NCBI GenBank assembly: GCA_021324395.1
Contig: JAJPJG010000012.1
Location: 96,566-160,565 of the forward strand
Reading direction: 5' to 3'
Source of the DNA: Spartobacteria bacterium
GTDB taxonomy: Bacteria; Verrucomicrobiota; Verrucomicrobiia; Chthoniobacterales; Chthoniobacteraceae
Length of the DNA stretch: 64,000 nucleotides
Both the position numbers and the translations under genes were made by a program. Below are positions 9,110 to 18,578 of this stretch, in pieces. How positions within the stretch are numbered: position 1 is the first letter of the stretch; each line of letters opens with the position of its first letter. Below the pieces are notes generated by a model. That model did no database searches and was not told the DNA's origin. It saw only the letters and a list, made by a program, of their open reading frames with translations.

Positions 9110-10209
9110 ACATCGGCCGAAACCAGCGCGCGTCGACACGCAAGCATCGCAAGCAGCAGCATCTGCTCGACGTTACCGTTCGCTCGCGCAAAGCCTCGCA
9201 GCAGCGCAATCGTCGGATCGTCGCCTGGTTTTGCTCGCTCATTTTGTTCGCCGGCATTATCGGCGGCGCGGTTTACGGCGCGCGCAAAGGATTGCAGAAA
9301 TTTTTCTGGGATAATCCCGATTACAACCTCGCGGAAATCGAAATCAAAACCGACGGCAACCTGACGCGCGAGCAGATCGTCGATGCGACGGGACTGCGCG
9401 AAGGCGTGAACATTTTCTCCCTGAACATCGCGAAAACGCGCGATGCACTGGTGCTGATGCCGCAAGTCGAGCATGCGGAAGTCGAGCGCGTGCTGCCGAA
9501 TAAACTCACGATCGAAATTTCCGAGCGCCGTCCGGTCGCATGGATCGCGGCGAAATACGACGAAGATCCGACCGTTTACGCGAAGTCGTTTCTCGTCGAT
9601 CGCAAGGGCGTGCTGATCAAAACGCAGAACCAGCTCGCGGAATATTTACATCTGCCGGTGATCTACGGCGTGCCGACGGATAATTTCGATCCGGGCGAAA
9701 TTGTGGACACGCCGGAGCTGAAAGCGGCGCTCGATTTGATCCGGCTCAGCGCGGATAACCCCGAGCGATTCCAGGTGCGCAGCATCGATTTATCCAAAGG
9801 CTATTGCATGGTCGTCACCGACCAGCGGCACGCAAAAATCACTTTCGGCATCGAGCATGTCGACACGCAGATCGAGCGGCTCGGTGTGTTGCTGGATCGC
9901 GTCGAGCAAAGCCAGCGCGAAATCCAGACCGTGAACCTGCTGGTGCAGCGAAACGTGCCCGTCACATTCATGGCGATGCCCGATCCGGGTGCGATCGTCG
10001 ACGAACCGGACGCGAGTCCATTGCCGGCACCGAAGCCCGCCGTCAAGCCCACGCCGACGCCGATCGCGAAGAAGCCTGCACCGCTTTCAAAATCAACCAC
10101 GGTTCGCAAAGCCGAGCCGGTAAAATCGAAAACCACACATAGCTCCACAAAGCCCGTGCGCAAAGCGATCCCGGTCGCCGCGCCCGCGCAAAATCCAACC
10201 AATGGGTAA
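9106..10209 (+). CDS. ftsQ: cell division protein FtsQ (POTRA domain)
   Basis: Bitopic divisome protein that links FtsL/FtsB to the ring. The GTG at 9106 is chosen because AAGGAGG lies just upstream and it overlaps the ddl stop (GTGA). The 367-residue product has a basic N-terminus, one membrane helix (about 38-58), then a POTRA domain that starts near NLAEIEIKTDGNLTREQI and includes FSLNIAKTRDAL and VERVLPNKLTIEISERRP. The last 60 or so residues are rich in Pro, Lys and Ala, which is longer than in E. coli FtsQ. The stop overlaps ftsA by eight bases. Confidence 0.92.
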   Translation: MNIGRNQRASTRKHRKQQHLLDVTVRSRKASQQRNRRIVAWFCSLILFAGIIGGAVYGARKGLQKFFWDNPDYNLAEIEIKTDGNLTREQIVDATGLREGVNIFSLNIAKTRDALVLMPQVEHAEVERVLPNKLTIEISERRPVAWIAAKYDEDPTVYAKSFLVDRKGVLIKTQNQLAEYLHLPVIYGVPTDNFDPGEIVDTPELKAALDLIRLSADNPERFQVRSIDLSKGYCMVVTDQRHAKITFGIEHVDTQIERLGVLLDRVEQSQREIQTVNLLVQRNVPVTFMAMPDPGAIVDEPDASPLPAPKPAVKPTPTPIAKKPAPLSKSTTVRKAEPVKSKTTHSSTKPVRKAIPVAAPAQNPTNG

Positions 10210-11410
10210 AGACCACATCCTCGTCGGACTCGAAATCGGCACCTCGAAAATCTGCGTCGTCGTCGGCGAATCGAAACCGGACGGCTCGATCAAAATCCTC
10301 GGCGTCGGCCACGCGCCGTCGCGCGGTGTGCGCAAAGGCGAGATCGTCGACTTCGATACCGCGCAAAAATGCGTGCACGAAGCGCTCGTTGACGCGGAGG
10401 AAAAAAGCGACGTGATGATCCAGAGCGTCTACGTCGGCATCACCGGCTCGCACATTTCGAGCTTCAACAATCGCGGCGCGGTGAACGTCCCCGAGGACCA
10501 GGAAGAGATCACCGACATGGATTGCGAAAACGTCCGAGGCGCTGCGAAAGAAGTCAGTATCCCGTCGCAAAACGCATTCATCCACTCGATCCTGCAGCAC
10601 TACTACGTGGACGGCCAGGATGGCGTGCTCAATCCGATCGGCATGATCGGCGGCAAGCTCGAAGCCGACTTCCACATCATCCATGGCATCGGCAATCGCA
10701 TCAAAAACACGATCCGCTGCGTCCGCGAAATCCCGCTGGAGGTCGAGGACGTCGTGTTTAACCCGCTCGCGGCGGCGCAGGTCGTCCTCAATCAAAACCA
10801 AAAAAACCTCGGCGCGCTGGTCATCGACATCGGCGGCGGCACGACGGACTTTTTGGTTTACGTCGATGGCGCGGTGAAGCAAACCGGCGTCCTCGCGGTC
10901 GGCGGCGATCACATCACCAACGACATCTCCATGGGCCTGCGCATCCCGATGGCGCGCGCGGAGAAACTCAAGGTCGAGGAAGGCAGCGTGATCCTCGGCA
11001 ACTCGCTTCCGGGCGAAACGATTTTGCTCAAGGACGACCACGGCTTTGCCGGAAAGGAAATCGAGCGCGAGACGTTGAACACGATCATCCACATGCGCAT
11101 GCGCGAGACGCTGGAATTGCTCCGGCGCACGCTGCTCCAGCGCGAGAACTACCTCGATTACCTCGGCGCGGGCGTGTTCATCACCGGCGGCACGAGCCAG
11201 CTCAAAGGCATCGACAATCTCGCGCAGGACATCTTCGAGATGCCCGTCCATCGCACGCACGCGCAGACGATGTCCGGCCTCACCTCCGCCTTCGAGAACC
11301 CGCAATTTTCCACCGCCATCGGCCTCATTAAATACGCGCAGGCAATCCAGCTCGACCGCCCGTCGGGATGGCTCTCGCGCATCAAACGCAAGATTCCGTT
11401 TTTCGGCTAA
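10202..11410 (+). CDS. ftsA: cell division protein FtsA
   Basis: Actin-like ATPase that tethers FtsZ to the membrane. It has 402 residues. The phosphate loops of the actin fold are visible: VGLEIGTSKICVVVGE at the N-terminus, VIDIGGGTTDFLVYVDG in the middle and GVFITGGTSQLKGI later. The 1C domain lies between them. The C-terminus (RPSGWLSRIKRKIPFFG) is a short basic amphipathic stretch of the kind that inserts into the membrane. Twenty-one bases separate it from ftsZ. Confidence 0.96.
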   Translation: MGKDHILVGLEIGTSKICVVVGESKPDGSIKILGVGHAPSRGVRKGEIVDFDTAQKCVHEALVDAEEKSDVMIQSVYVGITGSHISSFNNRGAVNVPEDQEEITDMDCENVRGAAKEVSIPSQNAFIHSILQHYYVDGQDGVLNPIGMIGGKLEADFHIIHGIGNRIKNTIRCVREIPLEVEDVVFNPLAAAQVVLNQNQKNLGALVIDIGGGTTDFLVYVDGAVKQTGVLAVGGDHITNDISMGLRIPMARAEKLKVEEGSVILGNSLPGETILLKDDHGFAGKEIERETLNTIIHMRMRETLELLRRTLLQRENYLDYLGAGVFITGGTSQLKGIDNLAQDIFEMPVHRTHAQTMSGLTSAFENPQFSTAIGLIKYAQAIQLDRPSGWLSRIKRKIPFFG

Positions 11411-11431
11411 ATCATCAAAACCCGCATTCCC

Positions 11432-12793
11432 ATGATCCAACTCAACCGCAACTACCACCTCGTCCCGCAAACCAACGACACGGTGAAAATCAAAATCGTC
11501 GGCCTCGGCGGCGCGGGCTCCAATGCGCTCGACCGTATCGTCCTCGACGGCGTGGAAAGCGCCGATCTGGTCGCGATCAACAGCGACGTGCAATCCCTCA
11601 CCAGCTCCGTTGCCAATGAAAAAGTCCAGCTCGGACGCGAAGCCACGCGCGGGCTTGGTGCGGGTGGCGACCCGGAGGTCGGACTCACCGCGGCGGAGGA
11701 GGCGATCGACGAAATCCGCAGCGCACTCGACGGCGCGGGCATGGTTTTCCTCTGCGTCGGCCTCGGCGGCGGCACCGGCTCGGGCGCTGCGCCACTCGTC
11801 GCCAGCATCGCGAAAGAACAAGGCGCGCTCGTCGTCGTGTTCGCCACGATGCCGTTCACCTTCGAAGGCAAACGCCGCTCCGCGCAGGCGCACGACGCGC
11901 TCGCCTCGCTGCAAATCGCCGCCGACGCGGTGATCTGTTTTGAAAATGATACGATGGGCGACGCAGTTTCGCCGAAAGCCGGCATCCATCAGGCGTTCGC
12001 CGCCGCCGACGAGACGATCAGCCAGAGCGTCCGCGCCATTTCCCAGCTTTTCGCCCACCCCGGCATCCTGCACATCGGGTTCGACGACCTCCGCGCCGCG
12101 CTCGCAAACAACAACGCGCGCTGCCTCTTCGGCCATGGCGAAGCCGAGGGAGACAACCGCGCGCACGATGCACTGACACGCGCGCTCAAGAACCCGCTCA
12201 TGGACCGCGGCCGACTGCTCGACGATGCACACAAAATCCTCGTCAACGTCGCCGGCGGCCCCGGCATGACACTCAATGAAGTGCAGATTTTAATGGAGGA
12301 ACTCGGCAGGCATGTCGGCGATGAGTCGCACATTTTGTTCGGCACCGCAGTCGATCCGAAATTGGGCAACCGCATGAGCGTCACGATCATCTCCTCGATC
12401 AGCGTCGGCGTGCAGCTTCCCGCCGCCCGGCCTGCGCGCATCACCGCGCACGTCGAGCCCGCGCCGGAGCCCGAGCCCGAACCGGTGCCGGAAGTCATCG
12501 AAGCAGCCACGCCCGAGCCGGAACAGGAGCTCATCGCCGACGAAGAGCCGGTCGCCCCTCCGCCACCAAAACCCGCGCCTGTCGCCCGTCCGAAGCCGGT
12601 CATCAAAGCCAAGCCTGCCGCGCCGGAATTGATCCCCGCAGCCGATGCGAAGCCGAAAGCCGAGGCAAAACAGGAAACGCTGCAATTCGAAGCCATCACC
12701 CGCGGTCGTTTCGAGAAAAGCGAGCCGACCATCGTCGACGGCGAAGATCTCGATGTCCCGACGTTCCTGCGCCGGAACGTGAAGGTGAAGTAA
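11432..12793 (+). CDS. ftsZ: cell division protein FtsZ
   Basis: Tubulin-like GTPase that forms the division ring. It has 453 residues. The globular domain (about 17-330) shows VGLGGAGSNALDR, the GTP signature LGGGTGSGAAPLVA and FENDTMGDAVSPKAGI. A Pro/Glu/Ala-rich linker of about 90 residues follows, then the conserved tail LDVPTFLRR that binds FtsA. The T7 loop is unusual: it reads HIGFDD (residues 214-219) where E. coli has NVDFAD, so Asn207 and Asp209 are replaced while Asp212 is kept. NVAGGPGMTLNEV matches the later NITAGFDLRLDEF stretch. The ATG at 11432 has no strong Shine-Dalgarno. Confidence 0.95.
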   Translation: MIQLNRNYHLVPQTNDTVKIKIVGLGGAGSNALDRIVLDGVESADLVAINSDVQSLTSSVANEKVQLGREATRGLGAGGDPEVGLTAAEEAIDEIRSALDGAGMVFLCVGLGGGTGSGAAPLVASIAKEQGALVVVFATMPFTFEGKRRSAQAHDALASLQIAADAVICFENDTMGDAVSPKAGIHQAFAAADETISQSVRAISQLFAHPGILHIGFDDLRAALANNNARCLFGHGEAEGDNRAHDALTRALKNPLMDRGRLLDDAHKILVNVAGGPGMTLNEVQILMEELGRHVGDESHILFGTAVDPKLGNRMSVTIISSISVGVQLPAARPARITAHVEPAPEPEPEPVPEVIEAATPEPEQELIADEEPVAPPPPKPAPVARPKPVIKAKPAAPELIPAADAKPKAEAKQETLQFEAITRGRFEKSEPTIVDGEDLDVPTFLRRNVKVK

Positions 12794-12829
12794 TTTTCCT
12801 GCCAGGGACGGCTCGCCGGGCTGGCCGAT

Positions 12830-13123
12830 GCTGTCAGCCACTTTTCAAGTGCTGTCAGCGGCTTTTTGAGCGGTGTCAGCCACTTTTCGGGGGCTGTCTG
12901 TCACTTTTTATACAGAGTCAGCGGCTCCATGGGGCCGTGTAAGTCGCTTTTTATACAGCGTAAGCGGCTGCTCGCCGGTGTGCAGCGGCTCTTTGGCCTC
13001 GCACAACGGCTCCGCGGGGTGGTGCAACCGCTCCATGCGGGTCTGCAACGGCTCCACGCTCCTTTGCAATGGCTTTTTCCATCCGTGCAGCGTCTTTTTG
13101 CGCCCGTGCAATGACTTCCCGGC
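12830..13123. repeat. 21-bp tandem repeat array, 14 degenerate units in exact phase
   Basis: Starting 36 bases after the ftsZ stop, 14 consecutive units of exactly 21 bp can be laid out without a single insertion or deletion. Unit starts are 12830, 12851, 12872, 12893, 12914, 12935, 12956 and so on to 13103. The best kept part is a core like GTGCAGCGGCT (GTCAGCGGCT in the first units) followed by variable bases. The units are diverged, so this is an old or selected array. It is open on both strands as 7-residue repeats (for example RLFGLAQ, RLRGVVQ, PLHAGLQ on +), but no convincing start signal was seen, so coding is doubtful. No other gene lies between ftsZ and the DUF4139 gene. Confidence 0.9.
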
Positions 13124-13183
13124 TAAAAAAGGCGTTCCCGTGGCACAGTTAGTCATCGGTCATTAGTCATTTTTCATTCCCGC

Positions 13184-14629
13184 CTACCACCAGTAATGCA
13201 CCCGATACGTGACCACCTTTTCCTCGTCCGGCTTGAGCGTGACGCGGAACTCGATGGTGTGTGAGTCGAGCTTTTTGAACTCGTCGCTCTTCTCCTTCAC
13301 CTCCCAGTTGTCGAAGCGGCTGAGGTGCTCGACCACGCGGATTTCCACCGGCTCCTTTTTGTGGTTGCGCAGTTTGATCTCGAAGGCTTCGTCGGCCCAG
13401 TTGTTACCATTATTTACCTTGAAGTCCGTGCGCCGCCGCTCGCCGGCGAGGTCAAAGCTGTTGCCGACATACACCCGCACGGTTTCGTCCTTCGGAGTGT
13501 GATCAATTTCATTCTCGCCGATGAACTGGAGCGACTGATCGTCCGGGTCGGCCTGGTAAAAACGAAGCCGGCCCTTTGGCAGCGGCATCCCGAGATGGTT
13601 CGCCTCTGCGTTTTTGAATTCGCGCAACACCCAGATTTTCTTGTTCGTCGGGATGCCGTAATCGCCCGTGCCGCGATACATCGGCCACTGGCCGTAGTTC
13701 ATCGTCGCCCCGTCATAGACGAAGATGCGCGGCGCATTCACGCCCTGCGCCCGCACGAACTCCACCTGCTTTGTCTCATGGTCGCGCAGCGTCACCGCGC
13801 GGCTGATGGTGTAGAGGTGAAACTCGCTGAACGCCTTTTCGGTAACAGGTGCCTCGACGGCATCGAACGCCATTCCGGCCGACGCGGTCCGCATCGCTTT
13901 CGCCATGGCCATTGGCGGCTGGATTTTGTTCACGTCGCCAGCCATCAATTTCACCTTCGCGTCGCGAAACGTTTTGCCGCTTTGGTTATCGAACGTCACC
14001 CAGCCGACGAGATCGATCACGTCGCTCTTTTCCATCGCCACGATGTTGTAATCAGCATGCCACGACAGCCCGCCCGTTACATACGCCAGCTCCGCGTCGA
14101 ACTTCGCATCGGTGTTCGCATTCAGCTTCCATGAAAGCGTCGGGTTCAAAATCGTATCGTCACCGAGCGCCGGAAAAAGCGGCTCGCCCGGCAGCGAGAA
14201 TTGCAATTTGCCGTCCACCTCGATGATCGGCTGCGTCTGGTTTTGCCCGCCCGCGCCGTAACCGCTGCGGATGATTTTGCCGTGGATGATTTCGTCCGGC
14301 TTGTTCGGTTCGCGCCGCACGAAGTCGATCGTCTTCCCCTCGTTCATCGACAGCAGCAGCGACTGCGAGACCGGGTCGTTCCGGTAACTCTGCTCCAACA
14401 CCTGCAACTTCACCTTCGCCGCCGGGTCGCGGAGAATCACCGAGTCCGTCTCCGCCTGCGCCGTCACATCCGAGAAGCGCACGTCATTCACCCCCGTCTT
14501 CAAGTCGAGCGGCACGCTATCGCGCACCACGGCAAAGTTTTGGTTGTAAATCGTCAGCGCCGGCGACGCGGCGAAACAGTGCATCGCGGCGAGCGCGAAC
14601 GTGGCGAGGAGAACGGGAGGTGTTTTCAT
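13184..14629 (-). CDS. DUF4139 domain protein, secreted
   Basis: 481 residues from the ATG at 14629, which gives a signal peptide (KTPPVLLATFALAAMHCFAA). The rest resembles the DUF4139 family: an N-terminal ALTIYNQNFAVVRDSVPLDL stretch typical of these proteins, the GGLSWHADYNIV motif near the middle, and a beta-rich C-terminus with EIKLRNHKKEPVEIRVVEHL. The function of the family is not established; the signal peptide argues for a periplasmic or outer location. It is transcribed towards the 21-bp array, opposite to ftsZ. A longer frame starts at 14656, but the signal peptide supports the internal start. Confidence 0.85.
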   Translation of the reverse strand: MKTPPVLLATFALAAMHCFAASPALTIYNQNFAVVRDSVPLDLKTGVNDVRFSDVTAQAETDSVILRDPAAKVKLQVLEQSYRNDPVSQSLLLSMNEGKTIDFVRREPNKPDEIIHGKIIRSGYGAGGQNQTQPIIEVDGKLQFSLPGEPLFPALGDDTILNPTLSWKLNANTDAKFDAELAYVTGGLSWHADYNIVAMEKSDVIDLVGWVTFDNQSGKTFRDAKVKLMAGDVNKIQPPMAMAKAMRTASAGMAFDAVEAPVTEKAFSEFHLYTISRAVTLRDHETKQVEFVRAQGVNAPRIFVYDGATMNYGQWPMYRGTGDYGIPTNKKIWVLREFKNAEANHLGMPLPKGRLRFYQADPDDQSLQFIGENEIDHTPKDETVRVYVGNSFDLAGERRRTDFKVNNGNNWADEAFEIKLRNHKKEPVEIRVVEHLSRFDNWEVKEKSDEFKKLDSHTIEFRVTLKPDEEKVVTYRVHYWW

Positions 14630-14982
14630 GGTTTTGAAACATAGACGCGCCACCACGCAAAAACGCGCGAGAAAAATTGCGACGATTAAAATGATCCGCG
14701 GCCCGCGCCGGCAGGTTGCGTGTATTTGAACATTCCATGGAACTCCATGTCTTTCATGACCGAATGAGAACCAAGCAACGGGTGCGAGTCAGTGGCGAAT
14801 GTAAAATGAAAGGCAAACTTTTGTTTCGTCCGGCTTTGTGCGGTGAGAAATCCGATTTAATTTTAAGACGACGACAAACGTGTTTGACCAATTGCCGATA
14901 ATCCCTAGATTGCGCGGTTGCTTCCGTTGCGCGCGCTACGGTGTAACAGCGTGCTGCGCGTTTTTACGACAGGAGTAAACTT
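14630..14982. promoter_or_regulatory. intergenic region between divergent DUF4139 gene and ftsH, with a candidate ftsH promoter
   Basis: 353 bases without a convincing gene. A 60-codon open frame at 14716-14901 (+) has no start signal or family character. A candidate promoter for ftsH is TTGACC at 14884-14889, a 16-base spacer and TAGATT at 14906-14911 (four of six positions of the consensus -10). A Shine-Dalgarno AGGAG lies about ten bases before the ftsH ATG. Confidence 0.35.
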
Positions 14983-17004
14983 ATGCCACAACTCGAATCA
15001 CGACCGCCCAAAGGGGAAAAACCCCCGCGCAATGGCGGCGACCCAAATTTTAACTGGCGCGGACTGGTGCTCTTCGCGATCGCGATCGCGCTGATCGGCG
15101 GCGCGTTCCTTTTCAAGGGACCATACGGAAGCCCCGAGGACATCTCGCTGCCCACGTTTATGAAGCTTTTGCAGACGGGGCAAATCAAGAGCGACAAGCC
15201 GCTGGATCTGGTGATCCAGGAAGGCCAGCAGGCGAAATATCTGCGCGGCACTTATGTTCGCGGCAAGGCGCCGGACGGCCAGGAAATCGTCGGCACGTTC
15301 CGCACGCCGGTGGATTTGGAATGGAACAAGGATTTGCCTGAGACGCTCACGAAAGCAGGGCTGGAGGTGAATCCGAAGCCGGAGTCGAATCTGCTCGCCT
15401 CGGCGATTTTCGGGTTTCTGCCGTTCGCGCTGTTTTTGCTGCTGATTTACTTTTTCTTCCGCCAGCAAATCCGCATGGCGGGCAAGGGCGCGCTGAATTT
15501 TGGCAAATCGAAAGCGCGCATGCTGGCGCGTGACAAGAACAAGATCACGTTTAAGGACGTCGCGGGCGTGGAGGAAGCGAAAGACGAAGTGCAGGAACTG
15601 GTCGAGTTTTTGAAAGACCCGAAGAAGTTCCAGAAACTCGGCGGCCGCATCCCGAAAGGCGTGCTGATGGTCGGCCCGCCCGGAACCGGCAAAACACTGC
15701 TCGCGCGTGCGATCGCGGGCGAGGCGGACGTGCCGTTCTTCTCGATCAGCGGCTCGGATTTCGTGGAGATGTTCGTCGGCGTCGGCGCATCGCGTGTGCG
15801 CGATATGTTTGAACAAGGGAAAAAGAGCGCGCCGTGCATTATTTTCATCGACGAAATCGACGCGGTGGGCCGCCATCGCGGTCACGGTCTCGGCGGAGGA
15901 CATGACGAGCGTGAGCAAACGTTAAACGCGTTGCTGGTCGAGATGGACGGGTTCGACACGCAGGAAGGCGTCATCATCATTGCCGCGACGAACCGTCCGG
16001 ACGTGCTCGATCCGGCGCTGTTGCGTCCGGGTCGTTTCGACCGACAGATCACGGTGAACCTGCCCGACGTGAAGGGCCGGGAGGAGATTTTGAAAGTGCA
16101 CGCGAAGCGCGTGAAAATTGGCGAGGACGTGGACATGGCGGTCATCGCACGAGGAACGCCGGGCTACTCCGGCGCGGAACTCGCGAACGTTATCAACGAA
16201 GCCGCGCTGCTTGCCGCGCGCAAAAATCAAAAAGCGATCACGCTTTCCGATCTCGAGGAAGCGCGCGACAAAGTGCGCTGGGGCAAGGAACGCCGCTCGC
16301 TCGCGATTTCCGAAAAGGAAAAAGAAAACACCGCGTATCACGAAGCCGGCCATGCGCTGTTGCTCGAGCTTTTGGAAAACACCGAGCCGTTGCACAAAGT
16401 GACAATCATTCCGCGCGGGCCGTCGCTCGGCTCGACGATGTGGCTGCCGCTCGAGGATAAATACACGATGCGCAAAAATGAATTGCTCGATAATTTGGTT
16501 GTCGACATGGGCGGTCGCGTTGCGGAGGAAATCGTGTTCGGCGATGTGACGAGCGGCGCTCGCGGCGACATCAAGATGGCGACCGGTCTCGCGCGTCGCA
16601 TGGTTTGCGAATGGGGCATGTCCGAGAAGATGGGCATGGTCGAATATGGCGAGCACGAGGACTACGTGTTTCTCGGTCGCGACATTTCGCGCCAGCGCGA
16701 TTACAGCGAAGCAACCGCGCAGCAGATCGATGCGGAAGTTAAAAAACTCTGCGACGACGCCTACAGCCGCGCGAAGGAATTGCTCATCAAATACCGCGAC
16801 AAACTGGAAGCAATTGCGAAGGCGTTGCTCGAATACGAGACACTCGATGGCGCGCAGATTCGCGACATCATCGAGCACGGGCGCATGCTGAATCCGCCGC
16901 CGGCTTCCGGCTCGGGCAAAGCACGCAAAGAGCCGCCACCTTTGAACGAAGGCGCGACACTTTCACCCGACTATCCGCACGGCCTGACCGAAGCTCCGGC
17001 ATAG
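14983..17004 (+). CDS. ftsH: ATP-dependent zinc metalloprotease FtsH
   Basis: Membrane-bound AAA+ protease that degrades misfolded membrane proteins and selected regulators. It has 673 residues. Membrane segments lie at about 24-45 and 135-158, with a periplasmic part between. The AAA module shows Walker A GPPGTGKT (about 231), Walker [13 protein letters not shown] and the second region of homology [21 protein letters not shown] cut short here as [18 protein letters not shown]. The zinc-protease motif HEAGH is at 453-457. The C-terminus is a Pro/Gly-rich tail. The ATG at 14983 has an AGGAG ribosome-binding site. Confidence 0.97.
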   Translation: MPQLESRPPKGEKPPRNGGDPNFNWRGLVLFAIAIALIGGAFLFKGPYGSPEDISLPTFMKLLQTGQIKSDKPLDLVIQEGQQAKYLRGTYVRGKAPDGQEIVGTFRTPVDLEWNKDLPETLTKAGLEVNPKPESNLLASAIFGFLPFALFLLLIYFFFRQQIRMAGKGALNFGKSKARMLARDKNKITFKDVAGVEEAKDEVQELVEFLKDPKKFQKLGGRIPKGVLMVGPPGTGKTLLARAIAGEADVPFFSISGSDFVEMFVGVGASRVRDMFEQGKKSAPCIIFIDEIDAVGRHRGHGLGGGHDEREQTLNALLVEMDGFDTQEGVIIIAATNRPDVLDPALLRPGRFDRQITVNLPDVKGREEILKVHAKRVKIGEDVDMAVIARGTPGYSGAELANVINEAALLAARKNQKAITLSDLEEARDKVRWGKERRSLAISEKEKENTAYHEAGHALLLELLENTEPLHKVTIIPRGPSLGSTMWLPLEDKYTMRKNELLDNLVVDMGGRVAEEIVFGDVTSGARGDIKMATGLARRMVCEWGMSEKMGMVEYGEHEDYVFLGRDISRQRDYSEATAQQIDAEVKKLCDDAYSRAKELLIKYRDKLEAIAKALLEYETLDGAQIRDIIEHGRMLNPPPASGSGKARKEPPPLNEGATLSPDYPHGLTEAPA

Positions 17005-17028
17005 CGCGCACCCTAGTAAAAAGGGCTA

Positions 17029-17050
17029 TTTCCGCATTGGCTCGCGGAAA
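17029..17050 (+). terminator. candidate hairpin downstream of ftsH
   Basis: A 7-bp inverted repeat TTTCCGC / GCGGAAA with an 8-base loop lies 25 bases after the ftsH stop. It is followed by AATTCTG rather than a T run, so it is at best a weak intrinsic terminator. Confidence 0.35.
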
Positions 17051-17065
17051 AATTCTGATAGTCTG

Positions 17066-17091
17066 AACTCGTTCCACAAAAGGAACGAGTT
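17066..17091 (+). promoter_or_regulatory. perfect hairpin that contains the ribosome-binding site of the two-PAS kinase
   Basis: AACTCGTTCC (17066-17075) and GGAACGAGTT (17082-17091) form a perfect 10-bp stem with a 6-base loop ACAAAA, three bases before the ATG at 17095. The only Shine-Dalgarno-like sequence, AAAGGAA (17079-17085), lies in the loop and 3' arm. It could hide the ribosome-binding site (translational control), or be an inverted-repeat operator on DNA. Confidence 0.6.
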
Positions 17092-17094
17092 CCC

Positions 17095-18558
17095 ATGGCC
17101 GGCCAACTTACGACAACGCTGAATCCTTCCGCGGAAACTCCGCGCGAGCCCGTGCCGTCTGTTCCGCTGAACGACAAAGAGCCGTCTTACGTGCTTCTAC
17201 GTGAGATGATGGAGAGCACCACCGACATTGTGTTTGCGAAGGATCTCGAGGGTCGCTTCACGTTAATGAACTCGCGCGGCGCGGCAAATCTCGGGCTCAA
17301 ACCATCCGACATGATCGGCAAAACGGTGCACGATTTTTTCGATGCGGACACGGCGCGACTCGCGATATTGAGCGATCTCGAAGTTTTACGAGAAGGCAAA
17401 ACAAAGACTTTCAACATTGGTTTTCCGGTCATGGGCGAGCGCAGGCAATTTCTGGCGACGCTCGGCGTGTGCCACGGCTCCGACGGCCGCATCATGGGCA
17501 GCTTCGGAATTTTGCGTGATATCACGGAAATCGAACGCGCGAACCAGGCGCTCGCGCGTGAGCGGAATCTTTTGAGGACGGTCGTTGATGCGATGCCCGA
17601 CCCGATTTTCGTAAAGGACGACAAGTGCCGGATGGTTTTGAACAATGCTGCGCATCTGCGGCTTCTGCGCGTGAAATCGCAGGAAGAGGCAATCGGCAAA
17701 ACCGACGCTGATTTTTTCCCGCCGGAACTCGCAGACGGATACCTCGCGGATGAACGCGAGGTGATCGCAGGAAAACCGATCATCGAGCGAGTCGAAAAGA
17801 CCCTCGATCCAAACGGCGAACTCCGTTCGCTGATCACGACGAAACTCCCGCTGCGGGATGAGCGCGGAAATATCATTGGTCTCGTCGGCGTGAATCGCGA
17901 CGTGACAGAGCGCGAGATGCTCGAGCGACAGATTCTCGAAATCAGCGAGAGCGAAAAGCGGCGCATCGGACAGGATTTGCACGACGATCTTTGCCAGTAT
18001 CTCGTCGGCATTTCGCTGCTCGCAAACGTGCTCCAGGAGAGCCTCGCGCGCGACACTCGCAAGGAAACCACCGACGCGCGGCAGATCAAGGAACTCGTCC
18101 ATCACGCCGCAGTAAAAGCGCGCAGCATCGCGAAAGGCCTGACGCCGCTAAGCCTCGCCGGCGACGGTTTCATGAACGTGCTGCACGAGCTCGCAGAGAC
18201 CGCGAAGGAGCTGTTCGAGATCGACTGCAGTCTCGAATTTACCGAGCCGGTCGAACTCGACGACATCGGTGCCGCGCCGCATCTTTATCGCATCGCACAG
18301 GAAGCTGTGCACAACGCCGCGAAGCACAGCCAGGGGCGCAAGATCGTTCTTCGTTTGGCAAAAAGCGAAACGCTGCTGATGCTCGCGATCGAAGACGACG
18401 GCATCGGTTTTTCGCCCGGGGAGGGAAAGACGCACGGCCTCGGTTTGCACACGATGAAATATCGCGCGCGGGCGATTGGCGCGTCGCTGGCGTTTGAACG
18501 CAGCGAGCTCGGCGGGACGAAACTGCTCTGCACGCTCCCGTTGTGCAAGCAAGGTTGA
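17095..18558 (+). CDS. PAS-PAS sensor histidine kinase of the HisKA_3 (NarX/DesK-like) type
   Basis: 487 residues with no membrane segment, so a soluble sensor. The first PAS domain (about 35-150) begins after REMMESTTDIVFAKD, the second (about 160-275) contains VVDAMPDPIFVKDD. The dimerisation and phosphoacceptor domain has RIGQDLHDDLCQYLVG with His296 as the likely site, and the ATPase domain (about 385-485) has HNAAKHSQGRKI and DDGIGFSPGEGKTHGLGL. HisKA_3 kinases normally pair with LuxR/NarL-type regulators; none is adjacent. The hairpin at the ribosome-binding site suggests post-transcriptional control. Confidence 0.88.
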   Translation: MAGQLTTTLNPSAETPREPVPSVPLNDKEPSYVLLREMMESTTDIVFAKDLEGRFTLMNSRGAANLGLKPSDMIGKTVHDFFDADTARLAILSDLEVLREGKTKTFNIGFPVMGERRQFLATLGVCHGSDGRIMGSFGILRDITEIERANQALARERNLLRTVVDAMPDPIFVKDDKCRMVLNNAAHLRLLRVKSQEEAIGKTDADFFPPELADGYLADEREVIAGKPIIERVEKTLDPNGELRSLITTKLPLRDERGNIIGLVGVNRDVTEREMLERQILEISESEKRRIGQDLHDDLCQYLVGISLLANVLQESLARDTRKETTDARQIKELVHHAAVKARSIAKGLTPLSLAGDGFMNVLHELAETAKELFEIDCSLEFTEPVELDDIGAAPHLYRIAQEAVHNAAKHSQGRKIVLRLAKSETLLMLAIEDDGIGFSPGEGKTHGLGLHTMKYRARAIGASLAFERSELGGTKLLCTLPLCKQG

Positions 18559-18578
18559 GCTTTCGGCAAAATGGCGTG

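Noticed and set aside
10043..12232. 729-codon open frame on the minus strand opposite ftsQ/ftsA/ftsZ
   Set aside because: It lies wholly opposite three certain genes. Its composition (many Asp, Arg, Val, Ala, His) is the usual mirror of GC-rich codons, and no family motif is seen.
12866..13156. Open frames on both strands in the 21-bp array coding for heptad repeats
   Set aside because: A 21-bp period without stops leaves frames open by itself. No Shine-Dalgarno or known family was found, so they are treated as repeat DNA, not genes.
14716..14901. 61-codon open frame before ftsH
   Set aside because: It has no ribosome-binding site, no domain character, and overlaps the likely ftsH promoter.
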